The notes under the pieces: model-generated
Told to the model about the DNA's origin: nothing
Seen by the model: the letters and a program-made list of their open reading frames with translations, nothing else
The model's database searches: none
Assembly (NCBI RefSeq): GCF_963678185.1
Contig: NZ_OY782757.1
Span: 2,601,001-2,665,000, forward strand
From: an uncultured Tolumonas sp.
GTDB lineage: Bacteria > Pseudomonadota > Gammaproteobacteria > Enterobacterales > Aeromonadaceae
DNA: 64,000 bases
Direction of reading: 5' to 3'
Made by a program: the position numbers and the translations under genes
Part shown: positions 26,362-35,685 of the stretch, in pieces
How the letters are laid out: every line of letters begins with the position of its first letter
How positions within the stretch are numbered: position 1 is the stretch's first letter

Positions 26362-27077
26362 TGCCGGAAATGGTCATTGGTAATTTAACCTTTCAGCTAA
26401 ACCGAAAAGAGATCAAAAATCTGCATATCAGCGTGTTGCCACCTGATGGTTTTGTTCGTGTATCCGCCCCTGAAAAAATGACAGAAACCGCCATTCGCAT
26501 GGCGGTGATATCCCGCATTCCTTGGATCAAAAAACAACAACAAGAATTTCTGAAGCAACCTCGTCAATCAGATCGCGAAATGGTCAGTGGTGAGTCGCAT
26601 TACCTGTGGGGAAGACGCTACCGGTTAAATTTCATCGAAACGGTTGGGCGTAATGAGGTAAAAGTGCAGGGAAGCAATAAGCTGATGCTCTGTATCAAGC
26701 CAGACACACCGACAGAGAAGAAAGCCGCATTGCTGGGTTCATTCTATCGTGAAGAGCTTAAGGTGCGCATAGAGGCTATTCTTGCAACTTGGCTACCAAT
26801 TATTGGTGTTAGCCCCAGTGATTGGGGTATCCGAAAAATGAAAACCAAATGGGGTAGCTGTAATACGTCTTCGAAACGGATCAGCGTAAATCTGGAACTC
26901 GCCAAAAAGCCACCAGAATGTCTTGAATACATTCTGGTTCATGAACTTGTTCACCTGCTTGAACGGCATCACAATGAACGCTTCCGCAGCTACATGGATC
27001 AATTCCTGCCTGATTGGCGTGAAAGACGAGACCTACTGAATAGCTTACCGCTTGCTTTTGACCGGTGGGGGTATTGA
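26361..27077 (+). CDS. M48/YgjP-like metallopeptidase linked to the RM operon
   Basis: 238 residues of the YgjP/DUF45 metallopeptidase group. The zinc site is HELVH (194-198) followed by LLERHHNERF; the upstream KWGSCNTSSKRISVNLEL segment is diagnostic. Genes of this type are very often found right after hsdR in type I operons; proteolytic control of the restriction enzyme is a reasonable guess but unproven. It starts at the last base of the hsdR stop codon, so translation is coupled. It is the last gene of the island before the right att site. Confidence 0.93.
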   Translation: MPEMVIGNLTFQLNRKEIKNLHISVLPPDGFVRVSAPEKMTETAIRMAVISRIPWIKKQQQEFLKQPRQSDREMVSGESHYLWGRRYRLNFIETVGRNEVKVQGSNKLMLCIKPDTPTEKKAALLGSFYREELKVRIEAILATWLPIIGVSPSDWGIRKMKTKWGSCNTSSKRISVNLELAKKPPECLEYILVHELVHLLERHHNERFRSYMDQFLPDWRERRDLLNSLPLAFDRWGY

Positions 27078-27485
27078 TTCATGGGTAGTAATCACCAATG
27101 GGAAGCAGAAATCACTTTATTCGTTTTATAAGAAGTGGATACCTACGCTGAATAACAAGTCATAAACTCCAATATAGGGTTTATGTGTCGACTGCTATAC
27201 CTCAGCATGTGCTGCACTCACAAAACACAAACAATAATGATATTCATTCAATCTTTATTGGCGCGTTGCAGTAGTCTGACCCGTGAATTTCTTTGCGTAA
27301 GGAAAAAGATAACTAAGGCCTGTTGGAGAATAGTTACGTGGTATTCAATTTTTTGGGATGGTTTATTTAAGACAGATGTGGATACGCGGAGCACTCATTG
27401 TGCTGCTTACAGAAAGGTTCGAGAAGGAAATGTATCTGGGCTGTCCGATGCTATCTGATTGCGAACAACTGAAGCCAAACATCAA
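27078..27485. other. Right-end island spacer without a convincing gene
   Basis: About 400 bp. Two short plus-strand frames here (starting near 27183 and 27358) have no ribosome sites or recognisable similarity, and one runs through the tRNA gene. I see no repeat or RNA until the TGGCATAC doublet at 27486. Confidence 0.6.
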
Positions 27486-27509
27486 TGGCATACCAGATGG
27501 CATACTGAA
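27486..27509. repeat. Tandem 12-bp repeats, candidate arm sites (right)
   Basis: TGGCATACCAGA and TGGCATACTGAA abut, matching the doublet at 3798-3821. They lie about 55 bp inside the right attachment site. Confidence 0.6.
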
Positions 27510-27523
27510 GAAAGACAGAAATG

Positions 27524-27549
27524 AAAAAGCCCTGATAAATCAGGGCTTT
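27524..27549 (-). terminator. Terminator of tRNA-Ser, island-supplied
   Basis: On the minus strand AAAGCCCTGA, TTTA and TCAGGGCTTT form a perfect 10-bp hairpin followed by TT, giving a run of five T. It begins 12 bases after the tRNA 3' end. It lies inside the island, so it probably replaced the original terminator now at 3631-3659. Confidence 0.85.
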
Positions 27550-27561
27550 ATTCAAAGTGTT

Positions 27562-27575
27562 TGGCGGAGAGATAG
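27562..27575. repeat. Right attachment site copy
   Basis: TGGCGGAGAGATAG, the complement of the tRNA-Ser 3' end, is repeated exactly at 3665-3678. The 23.9 kb between the copies is the proposed mobile island. Confidence 0.85.
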
Positions 27576-27652
27576 GGATTCGAACCCTAGAAGGGCTACA
27601 AACCCTTGCCGGTTTTCAAGACCGGTGCATTTAACCACTCTGCCATCTCTCC
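27562..27652 (-). tRNA. tRNA-Ser (anticodon TGA)
   Basis: 91 bases including an encoded CCA. The acceptor stem GGAGAGA/TCTCTCC, the long variable arm of class II tRNAs, the TTCGAAT T-loop and the anticodon loop CTTGAAA (anticodon TGA, reading UCA) are all present. Its 3' 14 bases are repeated at 3665-3678, marking it as the island's integration target; the gene remains intact. Confidence 0.97.
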
Positions 27653-27665
27653 GTTCTTGGGGCGT

Positions 27666-27694
27666 ATAATACGAGGATATTACTTCTACGTAAA
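27666..27694 (-). promoter_or_regulatory. Sigma-70 promoter of tRNA-Ser
   Basis: On the minus strand TTTACG (-35), 17 bases, then TATTAT (-10) lie 14 bases before the tRNA 5' end. The GC-rich ACGCCCC discriminator after the -10 box is typical of stringently controlled stable-RNA promoters. Confidence 0.75.
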
Positions 27695-27860
27695 GCCTCT
27701 CTGGTTTGATTGCGCATTCCTTGAACAATATTTACGGTTTTATCGCTAATAGTGTGATTTTTATTCACATATTCTGCGAAAAACGATCGTCATGTTGTCA
27801 TAAACCGGTTTTATCCTGAACTTCCGATGGTTAGATGTCACCCGTTTTCAGGAGAATGTC

Positions 27861-28955
27861 ATGGCTCATTCATCAGATGCAGCAACGTTATCGACAATAC
27901 CCAGTGAGCTTTCCGAGCAAATAGTGGCATCGCCAGGCAGTGTATTCCGTAACAAGCGCTTTCATAACCATCAAACCCCGCAACCGATGACCATGCTAGG
28001 GTTATTGCGTTTGTGTGGGCGTTATCTGTTTGCGCGCCCTACAGTGCCGGCACCAATCCGACCGCTACCGATCAGCAAATTGAGCATGTCGCAATTGTTA
28101 GCTTCTCCGAACGATACGTTATACCGGCTGGGGCACTCTACTTTGTTGCTGAAGCTCAATGGCGAATTCTGGTTAACCGATCCGGTCTTTGCCAAGCGGG
28201 CATCGCCATTACAATGGGTCGGTCCGAAGCGTTTTCATGAACCACCGCTGATCCCAGAACAATTACCAGCGCTGAAAGGCATCATCATCTCGCACAACCA
28301 TTACGATCATCTGGATAAACAAAGCATCCAACTGCTGGCATCGCGTTGTGAACATTTTTATGTGCCGCTGGGCGTCGGTCGCCAATTACAGCAATGGGGT
28401 GTCGCGGCGGATTCGATTACCGAATTGGACTGGTGGCAGTCGGTGCAAGTTGGCGATACACAGTTAGTCGCGACACCGGCGCGCCATTTTTCCGGCCGTG
28501 GGTTGTTGGATACCGATCGATCATTGTGGTGTTCATGGGTGATCCGATCATCACAATTTAGTCTGTTTTTTAGTGGTGATACCGGTTATTTCGACGGCTT
28601 TAAGCAAATAGGCGCGGCGTACGGGCCGTTCGATATTACTTGTATCGAAACCGGTGCTTATGATCACAGCTGGCCAGATGTACATATGTTGCCGGAGCAA
28701 TCGCTGCAGGCGCATCTCGATTTAGATGGGCGTTATATGTTGCCGATTCATAACGGCACGTTTGATTTGGCGTTACATGATTGGTTTGAGCCGTTTGAAC
28801 GCATTATGAATTTAGCCGCCACACAACAGGTGCCATTACTGATGCCGCAAATTGGTGAGCCGGTGCAGTTACTGACGCCACCAGGTTGGTATCCGTGGTG
28901 GCGTCAGCAAGAGACCGAATTACTCAATATGATCACCGCGATGGGGGCGGAATAA
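27861..28955 (+). CDS. MBL-fold hydrolase (NAPE-PLD/UlaG-like)
   Basis: 364 residues. The metallo-beta-lactamase metal motif HNHYDHLD begins at H145. Further ligands are in TPARHFSGRG, FFSGDTGYFDGF and the late LPIHNGTFDLALHDW. The GHSTLLLKLNGEFWLTDPVF strand is typical of the N-acyl-phosphatidylethanolamine phospholipase D-like group. Substrate unknown; a lipid phosphodiester is one possibility. No signal peptide is evident. A CAGGAG site precedes the ATG. It converges on efeB, and a GGCGGTT/AACCGCC hairpin around the efeB stop may help separate the transcripts. Confidence 0.85.
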   Translation: MAHSSDAATLSTIPSELSEQIVASPGSVFRNKRFHNHQTPQPMTMLGLLRLCGRYLFARPTVPAPIRPLPISKLSMSQLLASPNDTLYRLGHSTLLLKLNGEFWLTDPVFAKRASPLQWVGPKRFHEPPLIPEQLPALKGIIISHNHYDHLDKQSIQLLASRCEHFYVPLGVGRQLQQWGVAADSITELDWWQSVQVGDTQLVATPARHFSGRGLLDTDRSLWCSWVIRSSQFSLFFSGDTGYFDGFKQIGAAYGPFDITCIETGAYDHSWPDVHMLPEQSLQAHLDLDGRYMLPIHNGTFDLALHDWFEPFERIMNLAATQQVPLLMPQIGEPVQLLTPPGWYPWWRQQETELLNMITAMGAE

Positions 28956-28972
28956 GGTCATAACAGGGGCGG

Positions 28973-30319
28973 TTAAACCGCCTCTAATAAGGATTGTGCA
29001 AAGTAATGGCCGGGAGCTGGTACGCCAGGCAGGGTGAAGAAATAACCACCACCAAACGGTTTGATGTACTCTTCCAGCGGTTCGCCATCGAGCTTTTTCT
29101 GCACGGCAATAAAACCTTCCTGCAGATCGGCCTGATAACAGACAAACAGCAGACCCATATCCAACTGGCCAGAGCCGGTAATGCCCGACGAATAACTATA
29201 ACCGCGACGTAAGATCAGGTTTTTTTCGGTCTCTGCTGTGCGCGGATTAGCAAGACGGATGTGCGAATCCAGCGGAATGCGTTTGCCTTCCGGATCAGAA
29301 CCATAATCTGGGTCATCATGTTCATTGCGCTTGCCCAGCGGTGCACCCGTGTCACGATGGCGGCCAAAAATGGCTTCCTGTTCCTGCAAGGGGGTGCGAT
29401 CCCAAAATTCTACGCGGAAGCGGATCAGGCGGATCGCTTGGTAACTGCCATGTGTGGCCCAGGCGGGTTCGTGATGGGCGCCGTTGACCCAGAGAATTTT
29501 ATTCATCAGTGATGGCTGATGGGTATCTGGGTTGCCTGTGCCGTCTTTGAAACCGAGCAGGTTGATCGGTGTTTCCTGACCTTGTGTGGCCGCGGCATGT
29601 GCCGAGATAAAACCATCGCGGCGCCAGCGTACGCTCAGCAGATCAGGGGTGTGTTTGATAATATCGCGCAGTGCGTGTAGCACCGTTTCACTGCTGTTCG
29701 CGCAGATCTGCAACAGCAAGTCGCCATGACACCATTTGGCATCTAACGAATCGTTCGGGAATTTGGTCATCTGCTGCAGATGTTTTGGCTTGAAACCTGA
29801 CAGCCCAAATCGCTGATCGAACAAGGCGTTACCCACAGAGACGGTGATGGTCAGATTATCGGGATAAATTTGTGTCCCCATAATACCGGAATCTAAGGGT
29901 GGTAATTTGTTATCCACCTGAACCGGTTGGCCGCCTTGCATCAGAAAGACACAGCGTTCAGTTAATAGTTTAAATAGCCGAGTCAGGTCTGCTTTATTGG
30001 TTGCGAGAATATCAAAAGCAACCAGCATCATCGCCGCTTGTTGGGGAGTGGTGATCCCGCTTTGATACTGACCATAAAACGGTTGTTTCTGGAATTTTGC
30101 ATCATCCGGCAAAATAGCGGCTGGTTTCGGTGCAGCCAGTGCAGAGCGGCTGGCGAGACCACCGAGCGCTAGTGCACCGCCGGCAGCGCCTAAGCTCATC
30201 AGCAGTGAACGACGCGATGGCGAGGCGAGTTCCTCGCTATTATTTTCAATTACCGGATGTGGTGCTTTCATACTTTTGCCGGTGACCGTTTGCCATAAGG
30301 CGCTAAATGGACAGCCCAT
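28973..30319 (-). CDS. efeB: Deferrochelatase/DyP-type peroxidase EfeB
   Basis: 448 residues. A Tat signal ([20 protein letters not shown]) near residues 36-60 sends the folded haem protein to the periplasm. DyP motifs are present: [24 protein letters not shown] segment and [11 protein letters not shown] with the haem-ligand region. In the EfeUOB system it oxidises ferrous iron or releases iron from haem. The ATG at 30319 lies just after the efeO stop; a later ATG (MKAPHPVIE) would shorten the leader by 16 residues. Last gene of the efe operon. Confidence 0.95.
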   Translation of the reverse strand: MGCPFSALWQTVTGKSMKAPHPVIENNSEELASPSRRSLLMSLGAAGGALALGGLASRSALAAPKPAAILPDDAKFQKQPFYGQYQSGITTPQQAAMMLVAFDILATNKADLTRLFKLLTERCVFLMQGGQPVQVDNKLPPLDSGIMGTQIYPDNLTITVSVGNALFDQRFGLSGFKPKHLQQMTKFPNDSLDAKWCHGDLLLQICANSSETVLHALRDIIKHTPDLLSVRWRRDGFISAHAAATQGQETPINLLGFKDGTGNPDTHQPSLMNKILWVNGAHHEPAWATHGSYQAIRLIRFRVEFWDRTPLQEQEAIFGRHRDTGAPLGKRNEHDDPDYGSDPEGKRIPLDSHIRLANPRTAETEKNLILRRGYSYSSGITGSGQLDMGLLFVCYQADLQEGFIAVQKKLDGEPLEEYIKPFGGGYFFTLPGVPAPGHYFAQSLLEAV

Positions 30320-30320
30320 G

Positions 30321-31442
30321 TTAATTTAACCCCAGTGTGCCGCGCAGTTTCGCCAGATCTTCCGCTAATGCGGTGATCGGGCCTTTCAGCGCATTGCGAT
30401 CGTTATCAGTCAGGTGTTGGTAAGAAGTAAAGCCCTGTTCGGTGTGGTATTTCGCTAAAATAGCGGTGACCGTTTTCAGGTTGCTATCAATTTTGGTGAG
30501 CAGCGGGGCATCGGCTTTTTCCAGCAGCGGGCGCAGCAGATCGACAATTTTTTGTGCACCGTCGATATTGGCTTGGAAATCCCACAAGTCAGTACGGCTG
30601 TAACGCTCCTCTTCACCACTGATTTTGGTGGCCGCGATTTCTTCAATCAGCGCCGCTGCTCCACCAACCACTTTGCTTGGCGGGAAGGCGAGGGCAGCAA
30701 TACGCTTTTTCAGCTCGATCGCGTCTTGTGCCAGCTGGTCGGCATACGGTGTCATGTTTTGTGTGCTGTTATCTGCCCACAAGGCTTTTTCCAGACGATG
30801 ATAACCGGTAAATTTCGGGTCGTTTGTGCCTTGCTCGTAGTCATCTTCGCGGGCGTCGATCGCGGCGTCGAGATCGGAAAATAGCTCGGCAATCGGTTCA
30901 ATTCGCTCATAATGTTGGCGTGCTGGCGCGTACAGCGCTTTGGCTTTTTCAATATCACCTTTTTTCACTGCATCGGTGAATTCAGTCGTTTTCTGGGCAA
31001 ACGCAGCCATTTCCATCATGACGTAAAATTTATATTCAGCGAGTGGGCCAATCAGGTCATTGGCGGTGGCTTTGACCGGAACGGCATTCTCACCGCCCGT
31101 CACAATCAGTTTGCCGCGAGGGTTGGTGAGCAAACCACAAGCGACTTCATATTCACCGGGTTGCAGATCTACCGTCATTTTTTGTATGAAACCGGGCGCG
31201 ATATTTTCCCGTTCTTCAACGACTAATACACCCTTAAGAATTTCCCATTCCAGCGCACGCATGCTGTTATTTTTAATCGTGAATTGTGTTTTTCCCGCTG
31301 GCACCGTTAACGTCATCGGGTCGCACTGTTTATCGTTAACACTGACGTTAACTTTTGTCAGATCAGCCGCGAAAGTGGCGCCAGGCAGCAGTGCTGCGCC
31401 AAATAACAGCACAAGTAGCGAAGGGGGAATGCGGAACAACAT
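30321..31442 (-). CDS. efeO: Iron uptake periplasmic protein EfeO (cupredoxin + M75)
   Basis: 373 residues. A signal peptide ([21 protein letters not shown]) is followed by a cupredoxin-like domain ([20 protein letters not shown]) and, from about residue 125, the M75 imelysin-like domain with HYERIEP, the HxxE iron motif in [14 protein letters not shown] and [16 protein letters not shown]. It binds metal in the periplasm and passes iron to EfeU. Its M75 half is nearly the same as the product of the next gene upstream, showing a tandem duplication. It lies between the EfeM-like gene and efeB in one operon. Confidence 0.95.
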   Translation of the reverse strand: MLFRIPPSLLVLLFGAALLPGATFAADLTKVNVSVNDKQCDPMTLTVPAGKTQFTIKNNSMRALEWEILKGVLVVEERENIAPGFIQKMTVDLQPGEYEVACGLLTNPRGKLIVTGGENAVPVKATANDLIGPLAEYKFYVMMEMAAFAQKTTEFTDAVKKGDIEKAKALYAPARQHYERIEPIAELFSDLDAAIDAREDDYEQGTNDPKFTGYHRLEKALWADNSTQNMTPYADQLAQDAIELKKRIAALAFPPSKVVGGAAALIEEIAATKISGEEERYSRTDLWDFQANIDGAQKIVDLLRPLLEKADAPLLTKIDSNLKTVTAILAKYHTEQGFTSYQHLTDNDRNALKGPITALAEDLAKLRGTLGLN

Positions 31443-31546
31443 TATTCTTCTCCAGTCACGGGTATGGAAAAGCGAAGCAATGCTTCGCTGTTGGTTTATC
31501 CCGTCTTTGTCATCAACATCAAAGGTGTTAAGCAGAATTCAACGGC

Positions 31547-32368
31547 TTAGTTCAGCCCGAGCACACCACGCAATTTCGCCAGATCTTCCGCCAATGTGGT
31601 GATTGGCCCTTTCAGTGCATTACGATCCGCGTTGGTCAGTTTTTCATACGATTCGAAACCACCGGTGGTGCGGTATTTGGCTAACGTGGCGTGTACTTTT
31701 TTCAGGTTGTCATCGACTTTGCTCAGCAGTGAAGGATCTTCTTTTTCAATTAGCGGGCGCAGCAGGTCGACAATTTTCTGCGCACCATCAACGTTAGCTT
31801 GGAAATCCCAAAGGTCAGTACGGCTGTAACGATCTTCTTCGCCACTGATTTTGGTGGCAGCAATTTCTTCAATTAATGCTGCCGCGCCACCCACGACTTT
31901 GCTGGGTGGAAACGCTAAATTGCTCAGACGTTTTTCCAGTTCTTGTGTGTCTTTGTGTAATTGGTCGGCATATTTTTCAACGCCTTGGGTGCTGTTATCC
32001 GCCCACAACGCTTTTTCCAATCGATGGAAACCGGTGAACGCCGGATCTTTGGCACCCTGTTCATAATCATCCTCACGGGCATCCATGGAAGCATCGAGAT
32101 CAGAGAATAGCTCAGCGACTGGTTCAATCCGTTCATAGTGTTGGCGTGCTGGGGCATACAGTTTTTTGGCGGTTGCGATATCGCCTTTTTTCACAGCATC
32201 AGTAAACGCCTTGGTGGTAGTAACATATTGTTTTACTTCGTCCATCACATACATTTTGTATTCAGCTAACGGGCCAATTAAATCGGTCGCTGCTGTTTTT
32301 GCGATAGTCGGTGTGGCCACTGCGGAGGTAAAAAGTGCGGCAACCAATGCGGTCTGTTTAAATCTCAT
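31547..32368 (-). CDS. EfeM-like protein (M75 domain only)
   Basis: 273 residues: a signal peptide ([20 protein letters not shown]) and an M75 domain without a cupredoxin domain, the EfeM architecture. It shares long identical stretches with EfeO ([44 protein letters not shown]), including the HxxE motif in [10 protein letters not shown]. It lies between efeU and efeO, 22 bp after efeU and about 100 bp before efeO. It probably also binds periplasmic iron; whether the two proteins work together or in turn is not known. Confidence 0.9.
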   Translation of the reverse strand: MRFKQTALVAALFTSAVATPTIAKTAATDLIGPLAEYKMYVMDEVKQYVTTTKAFTDAVKKGDIATAKKLYAPARQHYERIEPVAELFSDLDASMDAREDDYEQGAKDPAFTGFHRLEKALWADNSTQGVEKYADQLHKDTQELEKRLSNLAFPPSKVVGGAAALIEEIAATKISGEEDRYSRTDLWDFQANVDGAQKIVDLLRPLIEKEDPSLLSKVDDNLKKVHATLAKYRTTGGFESYEKLTNADRNALKGPITTLAEDLAKLRGVLGLN

Positions 32369-32390
32369 TGAATAACTCCCTGTGAGGCGA

Positions 32391-33236
32391 TTATTGAGCT
32401 GGGTTGGCAGCTGATGCAGATAAGGTTGATGGTTTGGGTTTGGTAAAAAACAAACACAGCACCGGGATCAAATAGAGCAGGTAAGCGCCCACTTCACTAA
32501 CGGAGGGGGCTTCCTGATAACCGAACAGGCTTTCCAGTAACGTGCCGAGAAAGCTGTGCGTGGATAAGACATTACTTAAATCAAACGCGATGCTTTGGAA
32601 GTGATTCCATACCCCGGCTTCATGTAATGCGCGCACTGTGCCTGCGGCCAGACCGGCGGCGACAAACAGAATAAACAGGGCGGTCCAGCGGAAGAACTGT
32701 TGCAGTGGCAGTTTGATACCGCCCCAGTAAAGCGCAATCCCGGCAATCGCGGCCGCAAGCAATCCGCTTATCGCACCGACAGGCGCCTGAGCACCGACAT
32801 CTTGTTGAAAGGCGGCGAGCAGGAAAAACACCGATTCCAAACCTTCGCGAGCGACGGCAAAAAACACCATCAGCACTAATGCCCAACCTTGGCTTGTGCC
32901 AGAACTCAGTGCGCTATCGACAGCGTTATGCAGTTGAGCTTTGATGGAATGAGACGCTTTGCGCATCCAGAACACCATCCACGTCAGCACTACGACCGCG
33001 ATTGCAGCCACAAGACCTTCAAATAATTCCTGCTCTTTTTGCGGAAATTCACCCGTGGTTTCATTGATAAACCAGCCTAAGCCCAGACAGAGTAAGCAAG
33101 CGATAATGACGCCGGCCCAAACCGAACGCATCCACTGGCTGCGGTTGGTGCGCTTCAGATAACTGGCAATCAAGCTGACGATCAACGCCGCTTCAAGCCC
33201 TTCACGGAACATGATCAGGAATGGGACGAAAAACAT
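32391..33236 (-). CDS. efeU: Ferrous iron permease EfeU (FTR1 family)
   Basis: 281 residues with seven likely membrane helices. The two REGLE iron-binding motifs are in [14 protein letters not shown] near the N-terminus and [14 protein letters not shown] in the middle, as in Ftr1-type permeases that move oxidised ferrous iron across the inner membrane. The start ATG at 33236 has GAGG six bases upstream; the frame extends to a TTG at 33254 without support. First gene of the operon, behind a strong Fur-type palindrome. Unlike efeU of E. coli K-12, the frame is intact. Confidence 0.93.
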   Translation of the reverse strand: MFFVPFLIMFREGLEAALIVSLIASYLKRTNRSQWMRSVWAGVIIACLLCLGLGWFINETTGEFPQKEQELFEGLVAAIAVVVLTWMVFWMRKASHSIKAQLHNAVDSALSSGTSQGWALVLMVFFAVAREGLESVFFLLAAFQQDVGAQAPVGAISGLLAAAIAGIALYWGGIKLPLQQFFRWTALFILFVAAGLAAGTVRALHEAGVWNHFQSIAFDLSNVLSTHSFLGTLLESLFGYQEAPSVSEVGAYLLYLIPVLCLFFTKPKPSTLSASAANPAQ

Positions 33237-33252
33237 GTCAACCTCAAATAAC

Positions 33253-33290
33253 AATCATTCTCATAAACAAGATGAGAATGATTATCGTTA
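33253..33290 (-). promoter_or_regulatory. Fur box(es) upstream of efeU
   Basis: AATCATTCTCAT and ATGAGAATGATT form a perfect 12-bp inverted repeat with a 7-base spacer, and the overlapping TGAGAATGATTATCGTTA also matches the Fur consensus. It lies 17 bp before the efeU ATG, so iron-dependent repression of the efe operon is expected. Confidence 0.85.
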
Positions 33291-33455
33291 GATGTATTTC
33301 AAAGGCAAGTTTTTTTGTTCAATCTTTTCAACATTAAACCAATCGTATGGGATGTTCAGTTGGGTAGCATAGGGTTTTATGGGGTAGTTTTGTCGAGATA
33401 AAGCCGTGTTTTACTAGCAGGAAAGAGTGCAACCAGAGGGATTAACATTAAGATA

Positions 33456-33482
33456 GGAAACAGCCCGCTACGGGGCTGTTCC
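33456..33482 (-). terminator. Hairpin terminator downstream of ppnP
   Basis: GGAAACAGCCC and GGGGCTGTTCC pair around GCTAC (8-10 bp stem with one mismatch). On the minus strand it is followed by a pyrimidine-rich TTTCCTATCTT, and it lies about 60 bases after the ppnP stop. Confidence 0.6.
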
Positions 33483-33538
33483 TATAAAATCACAGCCAGC
33501 GATACCGTTATAAAAACAGTATCTGCCGTCAAATTTGA

Positions 33539-33820
33539 TTATTTAAATTCGCACAGGTAAGCCGTGTCTACCGCGACTTTCAGCTGGAATTTGCTGTTGC
33601 CTGGTACGTTGAACTGCTGACCATCAGCAAAAGTCTGCCATTCAGTTTCACCTGGCAGCAGCACGGTCAGGGCGCCGCGGATCACCACCATCAGTTCTGG
33701 TGCGCCAGTACCAAATTCATATTCACCCGGTGCCATAACACCGACAGTCGCGCGCTGGTCAGCGTTATCAAAACCGATTGATTTTACGTTACCGGAAAAA
33801 TATTCATTAACTTGCAACAT
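33539..33820 (-). CDS. ppnP: Pyrimidine/purine nucleoside phosphorylase PpnP
   Basis: 93 residues, the family's usual size (DUF1255, a one-domain cupin). The start [17 protein letters not shown] and the segments [26 protein letters not shown] and [13 protein letters not shown] match PpnP of enterobacteria. It splits nucleosides with phosphate to bases and ribose 1-phosphate, with broad base specificity. A single cytoplasmic gene, transcribed away from the T6SS cluster. Confidence 0.96.
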   Translation of the reverse strand: MLQVNEYFSGNVKSIGFDNADQRATVGVMAPGEYEFGTGAPELMVVIRGALTVLLPGETEWQTFADGQQFNVPGNSKFQLKVAVDTAYLCEFK

Positions 33821-34121
33821 GATTCAATGCTTCCTTGTAGATAAACGCAGAAAGCATAGCACAGAGCAACTCGCTTCGGCATAGGGTGAAGAGACATAAT
33901 GCGATCTCAAGCCATCAGAATATTTGAAATAATGAGCTGCCATTAAATACAGGTTTAAATTTTAAATAAATCAAAAGTTCAATATTAAAATAAATTTCAA
34001 TACCTATATATCTAACAGGTTTGCCATTATTTGACTCATAAAACGAATGACTCATATTGCGCAAGATTTATTTTTTACATACCATTTTTTGCACACGGTA
34101 AATTATTATATAAAACAAAAA
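33821..34121. other. Promoter region of the T6SS cluster
   Basis: About 300 bp, very AT-rich from 33920 to 34120 (a possible H-NS-type silencer region). It separates ppnP and tssA, transcribed in opposite directions. I searched for a -24/-12 sigma-54 promoter (TGGCAC-N5-TTGCA type) and found no convincing match. Confidence 0.5.
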
Positions 34122-35672
34122 ATGACGCAGTCAAATGCCGGTATTGTAAAAACACTCGTAGCACCAGTTGTTGGTCATATTTTACCGCAAGGTGAAGATA
34201 TACGCTACGATCCTGATTTTGAAAAAATAGAAACAGAGATAGCTAAATTAACCAGTCTGCATAAAAATCAGCAGACAGATTGGAAATTGGTTCAGAAATT
34301 AAGTTATCAATTGTTAATTAATAATAGTAAAGATCTACGTCTAACTTGCTGGTATTCTGCTGCATTATTGAAAAATGAGGGTTACGTTCGGCTGGTTAAT
34401 GTTTACGAATTATTAGCTGAATTATTTAGCCACTATGGGCAATGTTGTTTCCCTTTAAAACCAAGAGCTAGATTGGCTGCGCTAAATTGGCTGTTCGAAC
34501 GGATTGATTTTAATATGGATGGCTTTGTTGAAAAACAGGCCAATGACACAATTGAACAGCTTATTAATGTATTAATGGCTTGTGATACGGCATTGAATGA
34601 ACAGTTCGGTGAAGATGCACCATTTTTAATGCCTAAAATACAACAATTGCGTGATATTCAGCGACGTCAACAACAAGAGAAACCATTTGAATTAGCCTTA
34701 GCTGCAATTCCATCTGTACCGCCAGCTAATCCATTGGCGGTTATGGCACCCGCTGTCAGCACTATTACTGAAGACAGCGACAGTGTGCGAATAGCCCGTT
34801 ATCTGCAGGAACAGTCGCAGTTGTTGATTCCGTATTTGTTGCAGAAAGACCTTGCTGATCCGCGCGCATATTTGCTAACCCGCAGCTGTGCGTGGTTGCA
34901 GATATCAACAATACCAGCGGCGAACGAGCAGAAAATTACCTCGTTAAAACCGTTAACAGTGAATAAATTACAGGAATATCAAAAACGATTGGCGGCAAAA
35001 GAGTTTGCGGCATTAATTCCTGATCTGGAGATGAGTCTCTCGAAAGCTCCCTTTTGGTTTGATGGTCACTACTGGTGTGCTCAGGTGCTACAAGCACTCG
35101 GGCATAGCGCGATGGCGGAATATGTACGGCATTATTTAAGTTCATTTTTGTTGAAGTTTCCCGAAATTGTGGCACTGCGCTTTGATGATGGTTCACCGTT
35201 TATGAGTACTGAAACGGAAGCTTGGTTATTTGCGTCAACCACAGAACAACAGCTAGGGGCTAACAGTTCCGATGATCATACCGCGCATACCACCGAACAT
35301 CCTTGGCTCTGTGCGTTAAAAACAGCACAGGAAAATGTCAGACAAAATAGCAAATTATTAAAACAAGAGATGCGTGGATTACAAATACTGGCAAATGCCG
35401 CAGGGAGTGAGCGAGAAAAAGTCTGCTGGCAATTAGCGTTAGTCAAATTTGCACAACAATATCAGCGTCACGATTTAGCGACTCTTATTTTAGAGGATAT
35501 CTACCAGCTTGTTTGTCAATTTAAACTTAAAGACTGGGAACCACATCTGTTTAAAGAAATATTACAGCTATGGCAGTGCAGTCTAGAAAAAATAAACTCA
35601 AAACAATATCAAGACAAGATCAATGAAATAAAAAACAACCTTTATCGCTTGGATATATCCATGGCGTTTTAA
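34122..35672 (+). CDS. tssA: T6SS protein TssA (ImpA N-terminal, VasJ-like)
   Basis: 516 residues from the ATG at 34122 (541 from 34047; neither start has a good ribosome site). The ImpA N-terminal domain is clear: PQGEDIRYDPDFEKIETEIA, then DWKLVQKLSYQLL and LRLTCWYSAALL. The C-terminal VasJ-like region has LAKAPFWFDGHYWCAQ-type sequence (SLSKAPFWFDGHYWC) and a helical end. TssA caps or primes baseplate and sheath assembly in the cytoplasm. It is the first gene of the cluster, 13 bp before tssB. Confidence 0.92.
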   Translation: MTQSNAGIVKTLVAPVVGHILPQGEDIRYDPDFEKIETEIAKLTSLHKNQQTDWKLVQKLSYQLLINNSKDLRLTCWYSAALLKNEGYVRLVNVYELLAELFSHYGQCCFPLKPRARLAALNWLFERIDFNMDGFVEKQANDTIEQLINVLMACDTALNEQFGEDAPFLMPKIQQLRDIQRRQQQEKPFELALAAIPSVPPANPLAVMAPAVSTITEDSDSVRIARYLQEQSQLLIPYLLQKDLADPRAYLLTRSCAWLQISTIPAANEQKITSLKPLTVNKLQEYQKRLAAKEFAALIPDLEMSLSKAPFWFDGHYWCAQVLQALGHSAMAEYVRHYLSSFLLKFPEIVALRFDDGSPFMSTETEAWLFASTTEQQLGANSSDDHTAHTTEHPWLCALKTAQENVRQNSKLLKQEMRGLQILANAAGSEREKVCWQLALVKFAQQYQRHDLATLILEDIYQLVCQFKLKDWEPHLFKEILQLWQCSLEKINSKQYQDKINEIKNNLYRLDISMAF

Positions 35673-35685
35673 TTAGGAGTATTAA

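Larger units (their letters stand above)
33237..33538. other. Gap between efeU and ppnP
   Basis: 302 bp holding the Fur box near efeU and a hairpin (33456-33482) near ppnP. The rest shows no gene or repeat. Confidence 0.7.

Noticed and set aside
3831..27561. CRISPR array or insertion sequence in the island
   Set aside because: No regularly spaced repeats, no transposase and no terminal inverted repeats were seen.
27183..27669. Two short overlapping plus-strand frames before and across the tRNA
   Set aside because: One overlaps the tRNA-Ser gene, neither has a ribosome site, and the sequences look like random translation.
28961..28985. Intrinsic terminator at the efeB/MBL gene junction
   Set aside because: A GGCGGTT/AACCGCC stem exists over the efeB stop codon but lacks a T-run; mentioned only in the MBL entry.
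33821..34121. Sigma-54 promoter for the T6SS operon
   Set aside because: No GG/GC pair with the right spacing and sequence was found by eye.
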